Assembly: GCA_947450765.1 (NCBI GenBank)
Contig: CANFXC010000005.1
Span: 1 to 64,000, forward strand
Direction of reading: 5' to 3'
DNA: 64,000 nucleotides
Source of the DNA: Comamonadaceae bacterium
GTDB taxonomy: Bacteria > Pseudomonadota > Gammaproteobacteria > Burkholderiales > Burkholderiaceae_C
Program-made: the position numbers and the translations under genes
Notes under the pieces: model-generated
Seen by the model: the letters and a program-made list of their open reading frames with translations, nothing else
Told to the model about the DNA's origin: nothing
Database searches by the model: none
Shown here: piece after piece, positions 39,267-51,728 of the stretch
How positions within the stretch are numbered: position 1 is the stretch's first letter
Layout: each line of letters starts with the position of its first letter

Positions 39267-39723
39267 GTTAGATCCACCCTTGGCGAACAGCGCCAGAAAT
39301 GAACGCAATGAACGTCCAAGCTCTATTTGGAAACGCTGCGAATGGGCGCTGTTGTGAACTGACCATACCGTTAGAAAAGAGAGTGGGGAAGACGCTGAGG
39401 ATGTCGTGAAGTGCCAGGATAAAAGCATCAGGCTGGCAACGCATGTGGTGCACATGCAGCCTCCGACCCAATCAACGACAAAGCTTAAAGGATGCGCGCA
39501 CTCAGGCGGATCAGAGGCATGCCTACGGTGCTGTAGGACCAGTACGATAACAGCGAAAGCTGTCCTGTAGCGAGCAGGTCTATCCAGAAACCGCTAGCAT
39601 CAATGGATTAGAAAAGTTCATTTTTTCCGAATGCATTGCAGTAACGAAACGGTCTTTTTCTAATGCTGGAGTGCGCATCACGCCGCGTCCATTTTCTTTT
39701 TTTAACAATAACAAGGCTATTCC
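39267..39723. other. 457-bp stretch without a recognised gene
   Basis: Nothing convincing is coded here. A 14-nt hairpin ACAGC-GAAA-GCTGT occurs near 39550-39570, a GNRA-type loop. An A/T-rich run with TTTTT follows near 39694-39703 before the OYE gene. It may hold the promoter of that gene and a small RNA, but no family is recognisable. Confidence 0.5.
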
Positions 39724-40827
39724 ATGACCACTCTTTTTACGCCCATTCAAGTCGGCGACATGAACCTCGCCAACCGGGTCGTCATGGCACCGCTGACGCG
39801 CAACCGTGCACCCGACGCGACACCCACACCACTCATGGTCGAGTACTACACACAGCGCGCCACTGCCGGTCTGCTGATCACCGAAGCCACCGCTATCAGC
39901 CAGCAAGGCCAGGGCTATTCAGATGTGCCGGGCCTGTATGGCACCGAGCAACTCGATGGCTGGAAAAAAATCACCGACAGCGTTCACAAAGCCGGCGGCA
40001 AGATCGTCGTGCAGCTTTGGCATGTCGGTCGCGTTTCACACACTGACCTGCAACCGGAGAATGGCGCACCCGTCGCGCCATCAGCCATTGCAGCCAAGAC
40101 CAAAACTGTGCTGATCAAAGACGGTACACCGGTGTTTGTTGAGACTTCCATGCCGCGCGCGCTCAGCGCCGAAGAACTTCCCGGCATCGTACACACCTAC
40201 CAAGCGGCCGCGCGCAATGCAGTTGAAACAGCCGGCTTTGATGGCGTGGAAATCCATGCCGCCAATGGCTACCTGCTGGACCAGTTTTTGAAAAATGGCA
40301 GCAACCAGCGCACTGACGATCACGGCGGAAGTATTGAGAACCGTGCCCGTCTGATACTGGAAATCGTGCGCACCGTGACCGATGCGATTGGGGGTGGCCG
40401 CACGGGTATTCGCCTGTCACCGGTAACGCCCGCCAACGACGTGCATGACACCGATCCGCAACCACTTTTTGAGTACGTGATGCGCCAACTGGCACCGCTC
40501 AACTTGGCGTTTATACACGTCATTGAGGGTGCTACCGGCGGTCCGCGTGAGTTGGCAGATCGGCCGTTTGATTACGCCGCACTCAAGCGCGCTTACCGCA
40601 TTGCCGGTGGCAAGGGCGCCTGGATGGTCAACAACGGCTACGACAAAGCATTGGCTGAAAAAGCGGTCGCCGACGGTGCCGATCTGGTCGCCTTTGGCCG
40701 ACCGTTCATCGCCAACCCTGATCTCGTGCGTCGCCTGCGTGAAGACGCGACTATGAACACACCAGATCAAGCCACTTTTTACGGTGGTGGCGTCAAAGGC
40801 TACACGGACTATCCAACGTTGGCTTGA
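39724..40827 (+). CDS. Old Yellow Enzyme-family NADH:flavin oxidoreductase (NemA-like)
   Basis: 367 residues of the OYE alkene reductase family, FMN-dependent. [14 protein letters not shown] opens the barrel, and [21 protein letters not shown] is the substrate-binding signature (near residue 179-199), with His-Asn at the active site. [16 protein letters not shown] and [17 protein letters not shown] are FMN/phosphate-binding stretches. These enzymes reduce alpha,beta-unsaturated carbonyls or nitro compounds. The gene's 3' end overlaps copA's 3' end by 19 bases (convergent). Confidence 0.95.
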   Translation: MTTLFTPIQVGDMNLANRVVMAPLTRNRAPDATPTPLMVEYYTQRATAGLLITEATAISQQGQGYSDVPGLYGTEQLDGWKKITDSVHKAGGKIVVQLWHVGRVSHTDLQPENGAPVAPSAIAAKTKTVLIKDGTPVFVETSMPRALSAEELPGIVHTYQAAARNAVETAGFDGVEIHAANGYLLDQFLKNGSNQRTDDHGGSIENRARLILEIVRTVTDAIGGGRTGIRLSPVTPANDVHDTDPQPLFEYVMRQLAPLNLAFIHVIEGATGGPRELADRPFDYAALKRAYRIAGGKGAWMVNNGYDKALAEKAVADGADLVAFGRPFIANPDLVRRLREDATMNTPDQATFYGGGVKGYTDYPTLA

Positions 40828-43067
40828 TCGGCAACGCCTGAACGCCGCTGCATCTGCTTGAGCCGCCAACGCTTGAGCAGCAAGGCATTGGCCATGACGC
40901 TGACACTTGACAGCGCCATGGCCGCGCCAGCCAGCACCGGGTTCAGATAGCCCAAGGCCGCCAGCGGAATGCCGGCCACGTTATAGGCAAATGCCCAGAA
41001 CAAATTCTGCCGAATTTTCATCACCGTGCGGTGTGAAATATCCAGCGCACCTTCGACCAACGAGACGTCGCCGCGCATCAGCGTCACGCCGGCAGCGTGC
41101 ATGGCAACATCCGTCCCGGTGCCCATGGCCATGCCGATATCGGCTGCAGCCAAAGCGGGTGCATCGTTAACGCCGTCACCGACCATCACCACTGTTTTAT
41201 CCCCTTGCTTCAGCTCTGCGACCTTGGCCGCTTTGTCACCAGGCAAGACATCGGCCATCACTTCGTCTGCGCTGAGGCCGAGTCGTGCGCCCATGGCCAA
41301 TGCCGCACCACGGTTGTCGCCCGAAATCATGATGATGCGCAGTCCGCGAGCGCGCAGGGACGCCAAGGCTTCGCGAGCGCCCGGCTTGGGTTCATCCGCA
41401 AAACCCATCAATGCGCACAACGCCAGCCCTTGCGGCGTGCGCCGAAGCAATGCAGACAAGGTCGCACCTTCTTTTTGCAAACGCGCTGCTTCCGGCGCCA
41501 AACCTCCCAAGCTCACACCAAGTTCATCGACCCAGCGCAGGCTGCCAATCAGATACGCCGCACCTGCCACATTGCCTTCAGTACCGCGACCGGCGACAGC
41601 ACGCACATCGTCAGGCGCCAGCACGTCCAATCCGCGCTCTTTAGCCGCGTTCACAACGGCACGCGCGAGTGGATGTTCACTGCCGCTTTGCAAGCTGGCC
41701 GCCGCGCGCAACTGGACTGACTCTTCAGCATCACCGGCGGCCACAAATGCCACCAAACGCGGCTGGCCCACCGTCAAAGTCCCGGTTTTGTCAAAAGCCA
41801 CGGTGTCGGCGCGATGCGCCAACTCGAGAGCCTGCGCGTCCTTGATCAAAATGCCCGCACGGGCCGCCACACCCGTCCCAGCCATGATGGCCACCGGCGT
41901 GGCCAAGCCCAGCGCGCAAGGACAAGCAATCACCAGCACCGCCACCGCGCGGATCAACGCCACCTCCAGCGGCTCGCCCATGGCCAGCCAACCTAGCAAG
42001 GTGGCCAATCCAATCAACAAGACCACGGGCACAAACACAGCCGAAACCTTGTCCACCAAGCGCTGAATCGGCGCCTTAGCAGCTTGGGCATCTTCGACCA
42101 GACTGATGATTCTGGAGAGCACGGTGTCGCGCCCCACCGCGCTGACCAGCATGAGCACACGACCATCACCATTGATGCTGCCGCCAGTGAGCGTCGCATC
42201 AAGCTCCTTGGTCACTGGCAGCGGCTCGCCCGTGAGCATGGACTCATCGACCTGCGTGCGGCCTTCTGTCAGCACACCGTCAACCGGAATGCGTTCGCCT
42301 GGCAAGACCACCACGCGGTCATTCACCAACAACTCAGCCACCGGCACATCGGTCTGCTCGCCGGAGCGCAAAATCACATGCGCCAGTGCGGGGCGCAAGG
42401 CATGCAATGCGCGAATGGCTGCAGTGGTCTGCCGCTTCGCCCGCGTCTCCAGCCACTTGCCCAACATGACCAGCGAAATCACCACCGCCGAAGCCTCAAA
42501 GTACAGGTGCGGCATGCTGCCAGACTCGGCGCTCAACCACAGCCACACCGACAAACCCCAGCCTGCGCTGGTGCCAATGGCGACGAGCAAATCCATGTTG
42601 CCCGTGAGCGCCTTCAACGCATGCCAACCGGCGCGGTAAAAGCGCGCACCCAAGATAAATTGCACTGGCGTCGCCAGCAAGAACTGCTGCCAAGCCGGCA
42701 GCATCCAGTGACGGCCAAACACATCTGCCAGCATCGGCAATACCAACGGCGTGGCCAGCGCCAGCGCCACCGCAACAGGCGTAAAACCAGCCCAGGGTGA
42801 CGCATCTTGTGCATCGTTCATCAGGTCGGTTTCACGCACGCCGTAGCCGGCTTCCCGGACGGCTCGCCGAAGCATGGCTTCGGCTTGGTCTGACGCGCCA
42901 AAAGTAATGCGCGCTGACTCTGTTGCCAAGTTCACCGTGGCGTCTTGCACGCCCGGTACTTTTTTCAAGGCTTTTTCGACACGCGATACGCACGAGGCAC
43001 AGGTCATGCCCTCAATGCCAAGGTCTAAGGTAGAAATGCTGGCGTCAGCGTCAAGTGGGGTAGTCAT
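40809..43067 (-). CDS. copA: Copper-exporting P-type ATPase CopA
   Basis: 752 residues. Pumps Cu(I) out of the cytoplasm. One N-terminal metal-binding domain has MTCASC at residues 21-26. The transmembrane CPC motif is in [13 protein letters not shown], the phosphorylation site is [11 protein letters not shown], the actuator loop is [11 protein letters not shown], and ATP-binding residues are in [17 protein letters not shown]. Membrane helices are in the right order for the P1B-1 group. Start ATG 43067 is preceded by a MerR-type promoter at 43074-43104. Divergent from copZ-cueR. Confidence 0.97.
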   Translation of the reverse strand: MTTPLDADASISTLDLGIEGMTCASCVSRVEKALKKVPGVQDATVNLATESARITFGASDQAEAMLRRAVREAGYGVRETDLMNDAQDASPWAGFTPVAVALALATPLVLPMLADVFGRHWMLPAWQQFLLATPVQFILGARFYRAGWHALKALTGNMDLLVAIGTSAGWGLSVWLWLSAESGSMPHLYFEASAVVISLVMLGKWLETRAKRQTTAAIRALHALRPALAHVILRSGEQTDVPVAELLVNDRVVVLPGERIPVDGVLTEGRTQVDESMLTGEPLPVTKELDATLTGGSINGDGRVLMLVSAVGRDTVLSRIISLVEDAQAAKAPIQRLVDKVSAVFVPVVLLIGLATLLGWLAMGEPLEVALIRAVAVLVIACPCALGLATPVAIMAGTGVAARAGILIKDAQALELAHRADTVAFDKTGTLTVGQPRLVAFVAAGDAEESVQLRAAASLQSGSEHPLARAVVNAAKERGLDVLAPDDVRAVAGRGTEGNVAGAAYLIGSLRWVDELGVSLGGLAPEAARLQKEGATLSALLRRTPQGLALCALMGFADEPKPGAREALASLRARGLRIIMISGDNRGAALAMGARLGLSADEVMADVLPGDKAAKVAELKQGDKTVVMVGDGVNDAPALAAADIGMAMGTGTDVAMHAAGVTLMRGDVSLVEGALDISHRTVMKIRQNLFWAFAYNVAGIPLAALGYLNPVLAGAAMALSSVSVMANALLLKRWRLKQMQRRSGVADQANVG

Positions 43068-43073
43068 GAGCGG

Positions 43074-43104
43074 AGCTTAAACCCTGCCACGGTGGCAAGG
43101 TCAA
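43074..43104 (-). promoter_or_regulatory. CueR-type promoter/operator of copA
   Basis: On the minus strand TTGACC (43099-43104), then a 19-bp spacer TTGCCACCGTGGCAGGG plus TT, then TAAGCT (43074-43079). The dyad ACCTTGCC...GGCAGGGT fits MerR/CueR operators, which have an overlong 19-bp spacer. A start site near 43067 would put transcription at the ATG, so the message may be leaderless. Confidence 0.78.
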
Positions 43105-43159
43105 GCGTTTTGTTCAAATCATTGAACTGAGTACTTTTAGCCGACTGTGAAAATAAAAC

Positions 43160-43190
43160 TTGACCTTGCCACCATGGGAAGCTTCAGACT
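43160..43190 (+). promoter_or_regulatory. CueR-type promoter/operator of copZ-cueR
   Basis: TTGACC (43160-43165), a 19-bp spacer TTGCCACCATGGGAAGCTT and CAGACT (43185-43190). The first part repeats the copA site almost exactly (TTGACCTTGCCACC then G/A TGG). The transcription start would be near 43197, leaving a leader of about 24 nt before the copZ ATG. Confidence 0.72.
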
Positions 43191-43220
43191 ATGCTTATAT
43201 CAACACAAAGAAAGACTGCC

Positions 43221-43418
43221 ATGAACCAAACTTTCACCGTCACGGGCATGACCTGCGGCCATTGCGAACGCGCCGTCAAAAACGCAGTGCAGCAGCTTGA
43301 CCCGCAAGCCCAAGTCAGCATCGACCGCGCCACCAAGCGCGTTGACGTTGACAGCTCCCAACCCCGCGAAGCCTTGGCCAAGGCCATCGCCGAAGAAGGC
43401 TATGGCGTGACTGACTGA
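43221..43418 (+). CDS. copZ: Copper chaperone CopZ
   Basis: 65 residues, a ferredoxin-like HMA domain. MTCGHCERAVK holds the Cys pair (residues 12 and 15) that carries Cu(I). It is the only domain, so a carrier delivering copper to CopA or to the sensor. ATG 43221 was chosen over the upstream in-frame ATG at 43191 because it starts with MNQTFTV, the standard chaperone N-terminus. It is 13 bp before cueR in the same operon, divergent from copA. Confidence 0.95.
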   Translation: MNQTFTVTGMTCGHCERAVKNAVQQLDPQAQVSIDRATKRVDVDSSQPREALAKAIAEEGYGVTD

Positions 43419-43431
43419 TGCCTCCACACAC

Positions 43432-43857
43432 ATGACCACCAACGCTATCGCACCGGTTCCAGCACCGGTCAACATTGGCAGCGCCGCCGAACAGTCCGGC
43501 GTGTCTGCCAAGATGATCCGTTACTACGAGTCACTCGGACTGCTGGGCAAGGTGCGCCGCACCGACAGCGGCTACCGGCAGTACAGCCAAGCCGAAGTTC
43601 ACGTGCTTCGCTTCATCAAAAGAGCCCGCGATCTTGGTTTTTCGATGGCCGAGATTTCTGCGTTGGTGAGCCTGTGGAATAACCGGCGGCGCACCAGTGC
43701 CAGCGTCAAACGCATCGCGCAAAAGCATGCCGATGAACTGGCGCAGCGCGTCACCGCACTGCAAGAAATGCAGCGCACGCTGAGCCACCTCATCCACGGC
43801 TGCCACGGTGACAGCCGACCAGATTGTCCGATCCTCGACGAGCTGGCCGGCAGCTAA
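43432..43857 (+). CDS. cueR: CueR, MerR-family copper-responsive regulator
   Basis: 141 residues. The N-terminal helix-turn-helix is in IGSAAEQSGVSAKMIRYYESLGLL (residues ~15-38), with a dimer helix and a C-terminal metal-binding loop. HGCHGDSRPDCPILDEL gives two Cys, as in CueR/HmrR proteins responding to Cu(I), Ag(I) or Au(I). It acts on the two 19-bp-spacer promoters upstream. A MerR family member with three Cys would be mercury-type, but here copper is supported by copZ and copA. Confidence 0.93.
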   Translation: MTTNAIAPVPAPVNIGSAAEQSGVSAKMIRYYESLGLLGKVRRTDSGYRQYSQAEVHVLRFIKRARDLGFSMAEISALVSLWNNRRRTSASVKRIAQKHADELAQRVTALQEMQRTLSHLIHGCHGDSRPDCPILDELAGS

Positions 43858-43869
43858 CGGCACGTCAAC

Positions 43870-44154
<285 letters not shown>

Positions 44155-44304
44155 TTATCACAGATGCATTTCTTCGATTAACTTTACAAAGCCATACCCG
44201 CGCGTCACGGCCGCTATACAGGGCACGCTCAGACTCACTTTCAAGCTGACGCCAAAAGCTTCAGCCCTTTTTATTTAGTCAGCTTCACTTAAAGGGAACA
44301 CCTC

Positions 44305-44856
44305 ATGCGTACGTACTTCAAACCACTTCACACCCTCATCTTGGCGGGCACTCTCAGCGCGCTGGCAGGTTACAGCATGGCTCAACCGGCTCCAGGTACC
44401 GGTCCAGGTCCAAGCGCTGGCACAGCCGCACACGGACAAGGGATGGGCATGGGCATGGGCAAACGCGATCCAGCCAAGATGCAGTCTCGCATGAGCCAGC
44501 GTCTGGCCGAATTCAAGGTCAAGTTGAAAATCACGCCAGCTCAGGAAGGCGCTTGGACGACCTACACCGACGCCATCAAACCAATGCCACGTGCGTCCAT
44601 GGTTGCCTCGCATGCAGAGCTCAGTAAGCTGCCAACACCTGAACGTCTGGACCGCATGCGCGCCTTGCACTCAGAGCGCATGGCCGAGATGACTGCGCGG
44701 ATGGATCAGCGCACGCAAGCCACCAAAACCTTTTATGCCGTTTTGAGCCCTGATCAACAAAAGATTTTTGACACAGAGTTCAACTCTGCCTTCAGGGGTC
44801 ATGGCGACCATCACATGGAGCACCTAGACGGCCAGCACGGACGCCATCCCGGTTAA
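44305..44856 (+). CDS. Spy/CpxP-like periplasmic LTXXQ-motif protein
   Basis: 183 residues with a signal peptide (LHTLILAGTLSALAGYSMAQ, cleavage near residue 27). The mature part begins with a Pro/Gly stretch, then GMGMGMGKRD, rich in Met and Gly. Two LTXXQ-type motifs appear: ITPAQEGAW near residue 76 and LSPDQQKIFD near 149. Spy and CpxP proteins chaperone periplasmic proteins and respond to envelope stress; Met/His richness (HGDHHMEHLDGQHGRH at the C-terminus) could bind copper. Sitting 450 bp from cueR, it may be a copper-stress gene. Confidence 0.85.
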   Translation: MRTYFKPLHTLILAGTLSALAGYSMAQPAPGTGPGPSAGTAAHGQGMGMGMGKRDPAKMQSRMSQRLAEFKVKLKITPAQEGAWTTYTDAIKPMPRASMVASHAELSKLPTPERLDRMRALHSERMAEMTARMDQRTQATKTFYAVLSPDQQKIFDTEFNSAFRGHGDHHMEHLDGQHGRHPG

Positions 44857-44860
44857 TACG

Positions 44861-45445
44861 CTAACTCAGCGGCAATATGCCGATCAGCAAGCCATGTAAC
44901 CAAAACGCAAAAGCGACCCAAGCCAGCGTGCCCACCAGCACGCTGGCTAAGCTTCGGCCCAGCAAACCCGGCGCAAAGTGCACACCCTCTCGGCAGTCAC
45001 GCCGCCGTGAACTGGCAAACATCACGACAGCCCACAGCAAAAAGCTGCCAAACAGCACGACGCCTGCCAGCGTACCGTTGGCCAACAAGTGCGCCAGTGC
45101 CCAGAACTTGGTGGCGAGCAGCATCGGATGATGCCAGCGTGCCTTGAAATGATTTCGCGGGATGTAGGTCGCCGCCAGCAGGACAAAAGCCAACCACGTC
45201 AGCAATGCCGCCAAATGCAGCATACCCACGGGTGGATTCCACAACTGAACGGGTTGTTGCCGGGCCACACCGTATCCCCATACGATTAAAACCAAGCCGA
45301 CCAACGAGACCGCGCTGTAAAGAACCTTCCAGAGCGCCACACCAAGTCGTTCTATGCGTCGACCACGCCAATCATCAGCGAAGATCCGGATGGAATGCAC
45401 ACCCAAAAATACCAGCAATCCAAGTACCAAATAAATCAACATCAC
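44861..45445 (-). CDS. NnrU-family membrane protein
   Basis: 194 residues with about six hydrophobic stretches, of the NnrU family. MMLIYLVLGLLVFLGVHSIRIF and HHPMLLATKFWALAHLLANG are the family signatures. NnrU is linked to nitrite/nitric oxide metabolism in some species; many members act in other or unknown roles. It is convergent with the Spy-like gene (4 bp apart). No denitrification genes are in the window, so a denitrification role is not supported here. Confidence 0.88.
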   Translation of the reverse strand: MMLIYLVLGLLVFLGVHSIRIFADDWRGRRIERLGVALWKVLYSAVSLVGLVLIVWGYGVARQQPVQLWNPPVGMLHLAALLTWLAFVLLAATYIPRNHFKARWHHPMLLATKFWALAHLLANGTLAGVVLFGSFLLWAVVMFASSRRRDCREGVHFAPGLLGRSLASVLVGTLAWVAFAFWLHGLLIGILPLS

Positions 45446-45669
45446 TCTTCTCCAAACTCCACATAAACCGAACCACGCAGCTTATTCAAAGACTTGCCCA
45501 ACAGCAAGGGCATTCAGGCCGCGAGTATAGAAACATTGCAACGCACGACTTTGGGGTAAGGTCGACGACAACGCAACCACGGCGCTGTGCGTGGTGTCCT
45601 ACAACGCTCTCGCAGCAATTCGCGGTAAAACGCCCCTTTGACTTTTGAAAATTGGTTTTTTTACACCTC

Positions 45670-46482
45670 ATGCACGCTCCGCGATCCGATCACCAGCCTC
45701 CTCATGCCAACGCGACATTAGCCAGCAATTTGTCGGCTTTCTCTATCCGGGTCATGACCGTGAACATTCACAAAGGGTTCACCTTTTTCAACCGCAAATT
45801 CATTCTCCATGAGTTGCGCGACGCCGTCCGTTTGGTCGGGGCTGACGTGGTTTTTATGCAGGAAGTTGCCGGCACGCACACCACACACGCCGACAAGTTC
45901 GACAACTATCCCGACGCACCGCATTACGAATTTCTAGCTGACAGCATCTGGCCAGAATTCGCCTACGGTCGCAACGCGGTCTATACCAAAGGCCATCATG
46001 GCAATGCCGTGATGTCCAAGTTTCCAATCATCTATTACGAAAACCGCGATGTCTCTATCAGCGGCCCTGAGCGGCGCGGCCTGTTGCATTGCGTGCTGCA
46101 AATGCCCGATCAGAGGCCCAACGTACACGCGATTTGCGTTCACCTTGGCTTGCTGGAATCACACCGCAAGCAACAAATGGACGTGATCTGCGACATGGTG
46201 CGCAACGACATCCCGACTACCGCGCCCGTGGTAGTCGCAGGCGACTTCAATGACTGGCGACAACGCGCACCAATGCATCTGGAGAAAGGCGCTGGTTTGC
46301 ATGACGTTTTTGTGCAGGCCTACGGGCGTCCGGCACGCACCTTTCCGGCGTGGTTTCCACTGCTCAGGCTGGATCGCATTTATGTCCGCAATGCCGTAGC
46401 GCACGCGCCCATGGTGCTGCCACGCAAACCATGGTCGCATCTGTCTGACCATGCTCCGCTCGCCGCAGCGATTGTTTTTTGA
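45670..46482 (+). CDS. Endonuclease/exonuclease/phosphatase-family protein
   Basis: 270 residues of the EEP fold. Conserved motifs: VNIHKGF at residues ~30, QEVAGTH with catalytic Glu, [20 protein letters not shown] with Asp/Asn, RLDRIYV and [10 protein letters not shown] with His. All metal and active-site residues of the family are present. It could be a DNase, phosphatase or lipid phosphodiesterase (cardiolipin-processing ClsC neighbours in gamma proteobacteria have such partners). Start ATG 45670 (MHAPRSDHQ). Located upstream of minC, with 141 bp between. Confidence 0.9.
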   Translation: MHAPRSDHQPPHANATLASNLSAFSIRVMTVNIHKGFTFFNRKFILHELRDAVRLVGADVVFMQEVAGTHTTHADKFDNYPDAPHYEFLADSIWPEFAYGRNAVYTKGHHGNAVMSKFPIIYYENRDVSISGPERRGLLHCVLQMPDQRPNVHAICVHLGLLESHRKQQMDVICDMVRNDIPTTAPVVVAGDFNDWRQRAPMHLEKGAGLHDVFVQAYGRPARTFPAWFPLLRLDRIYVRNAVAHAPMVLPRKPWSHLSDHAPLAAAIVF

Positions 46483-46623
46483 GTTGTCGCGCCCCTTGCG
46501 AGGCTTGCTGGCAGCACTGTTAAAATCTTTCGCGGTTCAAGTCCGTCTGCCAGACGCCGTTCTTGGCCGTTGGTTTCATACCCTTGTTTTTGCTTACCCC
46601 CGGCCAAGCTCAGCCCACCACCC

Positions 46624-47469
46624 ATGACCGTTGCCCCTCCGGCTACTTCATCAGCAACTCCGGCCTCATTTGAGATCAAGAGTGCCAACCTGCCGTTGGT
46701 TGCCTTGCTGCTCAAATCCACCGATCTCCAAATCTTGGCGACCGACCTCAAGGCCCGCTTCGGCGATATCCCCGATTTTTTTGACAACGACCCACTGGTG
46801 GTCGACCTGACGCAGTTGAATGCGGCGGCGCGCCGCAATGGTGCCGAAGTCGAAGCGATTGAATTCCCAGCGCTCTTGACGCTTCTGCGTCAATACAGCT
46901 TGCTGCCAATTGCCATCAAAGGCGGCAGCCCTGACCAAATGGCCGACGGACTGACCGCCGGGCTTCTGCCAGCGCCGGATGCCCGTGTGGTGGCCAGCAG
47001 TCCCCCCGCGCCTGAACCCGAGCGACAGGTCGCTCCGCCCACAAAAACCGCAACATCGGTCAAGGTACCGCCTACCGCGGCAAACGTCGCCGCGCCGGCA
47101 CCAGTGCAATCCATGCCTGAAGCGCCGCTGGGAGCACTCGTCATCAACAAGCCTCTGCGTTCGGGCCAGCAAATCTATGCCCGTGGCCGAGATCTTGTGG
47201 TGTTGGCGATGGTCAACGCCGGCGCAGAAATCATCGCTGACGGTCACATCCATGTCTACGCCCCGCTGCGCGGCAAAGCCATGGCCGGCGCCCGTGGCAA
47301 CACCGAAGCACGCATCTTCGCCCTCAGCCTAGAAGCAGAACTCATCTCCATCGCCGGCATTTACCGCACCAGCGAGAACCCGCTGCCCGCCAACATCCAA
47401 GGCAAACCGGCCCAAGTGCGGCTTGTGGCGGGCCCCGATGGCGACAAATTAGTCATGGATGCAATGTGA
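46624..47469 (+). CDS. minC: Septum site-determining protein MinC
   Basis: 281 residues. Blocks FtsZ assembly at cell poles. The N-terminal domain (about 18-110) holds FEIKSANLPLVALLL; a Pro/Ala-rich linker of about 75 residues follows; the C-terminal domain (from ~170) has the right-handed beta-helix with RSGQQIYARGRDLVVLAMVNAG and AEIIADGHIHVYAPLRGKA. Start ATG 46624 is preceded by an in-frame ORF extension to 46570 that lacks family similarity. First gene of minCDE. Confidence 0.96.
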   Translation: MTVAPPATSSATPASFEIKSANLPLVALLLKSTDLQILATDLKARFGDIPDFFDNDPLVVDLTQLNAAARRNGAEVEAIEFPALLTLLRQYSLLPIAIKGGSPDQMADGLTAGLLPAPDARVVASSPPAPEPERQVAPPTKTATSVKVPPTAANVAAPAPVQSMPEAPLGALVINKPLRSGQQIYARGRDLVVLAMVNAGAEIIADGHIHVYAPLRGKAMAGARGNTEARIFALSLEAELISIAGIYRTSENPLPANIQGKPAQVRLVAGPDGDKLVMDAM

Positions 47470-47542
47470 GAATGACGCCTTCGCTCGTCATTCGCAGCTG
47501 CACCCCTCAGACCCACCGTTTTCAATCAAAGGACTTTCAGTA

Positions 47543-48358
47543 ATGGCCAAAATCATTGTGGTGACATCAGGCAAGGGCGGCGTGGGTAAAACCACCACCA
47601 GTGCCAGCTTCGCAACCGGCTTGGCCCTGCGCGGCCACAAGACCGCCGTCATCGACTTCGACGTCGGTCTGCGTAATCTGGACCTCATCATGGGATGTGA
47701 ACGCCGCGTCGTGTATGACCTGATCAACGTCATTCAAGGCGAAGCCAACCTGAACCAGGCGCTCATCAAAGACAAGCAATGCGAGAACCTGTACGTTCTC
47801 GCCGCTTCGCAGACGCGCGACAAAGAAGCACTGAGCAAAGAAGGCGTTGAAAAAGTTCTCAAAGACCTGTCAGCCATGGACTTCGAATACATCATTTGTG
47901 ACTCTCCGGCCGGCATCGAAACCGGTGCGCTGATGGCCATGCACTTTGCTGATGAAGCCCTCATTGTCACCAACCCTGAAGTCTCGTCCGTGCGCGATTC
48001 AGACCGCATTCTGGGCATGCTGTCGAGCAAAACCAAGCGCGGCATGGAAGGCAGCGAGCCCATCAAGGAACACCTGCTGATCACGCGCTACAACCCGAAC
48101 CGTGTCGACCAAGGCCAGATGCTGTCACTCGAAGACATCACCGACATCCTGCGCATCAAGCTGATCGGCGTCATCCCTGAATCTGAGTCTGTGCTGCAAG
48201 CCTCCAACCAAGGCGTGCCTGCCGTGCACATGGCCGGCACCGACGTGTCTGAAGCCTATAAGGACGTGATCGACCGTTTTCTCGGAGAAGACAAGCCAAT
48301 GCGCTTCATCGACGCGCAAAAGCCTAGCTTTCTCAAGCGCCTCTTCGGAGGGAAATAA
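47543..48358 (+). CDS. minD: Septum site-determining ATPase MinD
   Basis: 271 residues. Recruits MinC to the membrane and oscillates with MinE. Deviant Walker A SGKGGVGKTTTSASFA is at residues 9-24. The C-terminal amphipathic membrane-targeting helix is SFLKRLFGGK. DFDVGLRNLDLIMG and IICDSPAGIE are the switch regions. ATG 47543 (MAKIIVVTSG) has AAAGGA upstream; a longer ORF to 47459 overlaps minC. Confidence 0.97.
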   Translation: MAKIIVVTSGKGGVGKTTTSASFATGLALRGHKTAVIDFDVGLRNLDLIMGCERRVVYDLINVIQGEANLNQALIKDKQCENLYVLAASQTRDKEALSKEGVEKVLKDLSAMDFEYIICDSPAGIETGALMAMHFADEALIVTNPEVSSVRDSDRILGMLSSKTKRGMEGSEPIKEHLLITRYNPNRVDQGQMLSLEDITDILRIKLIGVIPESESVLQASNQGVPAVHMAGTDVSEAYKDVIDRFLGEDKPMRFIDAQKPSFLKRLFGGK

Positions 48359-48361
48359 GCC

Positions 48362-48622
48362 ATGACGTCTTTCCTTTCCTTCTTGCTTGGCGAGAAAAAG
48401 AAAACTGCCAGTGTCGCCAAAGAGCGTTTGCAAATTATTCTTGCGCACGAGCGTTCAGGCGGCAACCACAAGCCCGACTATTTGCCGGCGTTGCAGCGCG
48501 ACCTGATTGCCGTCATTTCAAAGTACATCAACATCAATCCGAACGACATCAAGGTCAACCTTGAGCGTCAAGACAATCTGGATGTACTGGAAGTCAAGAT
48601 CGAATTGCCCGACGGCAAGTAA
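48362..48622 (+). CDS. minE: Cell division topological specificity factor MinE
   Basis: 86 residues, the normal length. N-terminal membrane-binding and MinD-activating part is [31 protein letters not shown], of which [12 protein letters not shown] and [11 protein letters not shown] are diagnostic. The C-terminal topological domain has [17 protein letters not shown]. It is 3 bp after minD, so the three genes are one operon. MinE oscillation sets the mid-cell division site. Confidence 0.97.
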   Translation: MTSFLSFLLGEKKKTASVAKERLQIILAHERSGGNHKPDYLPALQRDLIAVISKYININPNDIKVNLERQDNLDVLEVKIELPDGK

Positions 48623-48633
48623 CTGCAAGCGTT

Positions 48634-48659
48634 AGCGGCCCCCGTCAACGGCGGCCGCT
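48634..48659. terminator. Dyad between convergent minE and yjdM
   Basis: AGCGGCC pairs with GGCCGCT around a 12-base loop, 11 bp after minE and before yjdM's end. No T-run on either side. It could be a two-way transcription block. Confidence 0.38.
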
Positions 48660-48669
48660 CATCTAAGGT

Positions 48670-49017
48670 TCAAGCCTTCTTGAGGAAGCAGGCCTTGAGC
48701 ATGAAACCGCCTTGGTCGGTCTTACAGTCAACCTCATGGTCTCCTGCACCATCCGGCAGACGGATGCTTTTAACCTTCGTGCCTTTTTTGAGCACGATGG
48801 ATGAGCCTTTGACCTTCAGGTCCTTGATGAGAATGACCGCATCACCATCTGCCAAGACATTGCCATTGACGTCACGAATCACGCCGTCAGTTTCTGTTCC
48901 GGCGTCATCAGCCTCTTCCGCCATAGGCCATTCAAAACTGCAATCCGGACAGACGAAATTGGCGCCATCCGGGTAGGTGTTCTCAAGTCCGCATTGCGGA
49001 CAGGCGGGTGCTGTCAT
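48670..49017 (-). CDS. YjdM/PhnA-family zinc-ribbon protein
   Basis: 115 residues. Two Cys pairs, CPQCGLENTYPDG and FVCPDCSFEW, make a zinc ribbon at the N-terminus. The rest is the PhnA domain, VRDVNGNVLADGDAVILIKDLKVKGSS and LKACFLKKA. The name PhnA suggested phosphonate use, but the family's role is unclear (alkylphosphonate role is not established). Start ATG 49017; ATG 49029 would add 4 residues and overlap gyrB by 8 bases. It follows gyrB in the same direction. Confidence 0.92.
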   Translation of the reverse strand: MTAPACPQCGLENTYPDGANFVCPDCSFEWPMAEEADDAGTETDGVIRDVNGNVLADGDAVILIKDLKVKGSSIVLKKGTKVKSIRLPDGAGDHEVDCKTDQGGFMLKACFLKKA

Positions 49018-49021
49018 GGTG

Positions 49022-51703
<2,682 letters not shown>

Positions 51704-51728
51704 TCATGATCAACCCGTGCCAAGAGGC

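Noticed and set aside
39480-39600. Short phrase AGGACCAGTACGA resembling the end of 23S rRNA
   Set aside because: Flanking bases do not match rRNA; a chance similarity.
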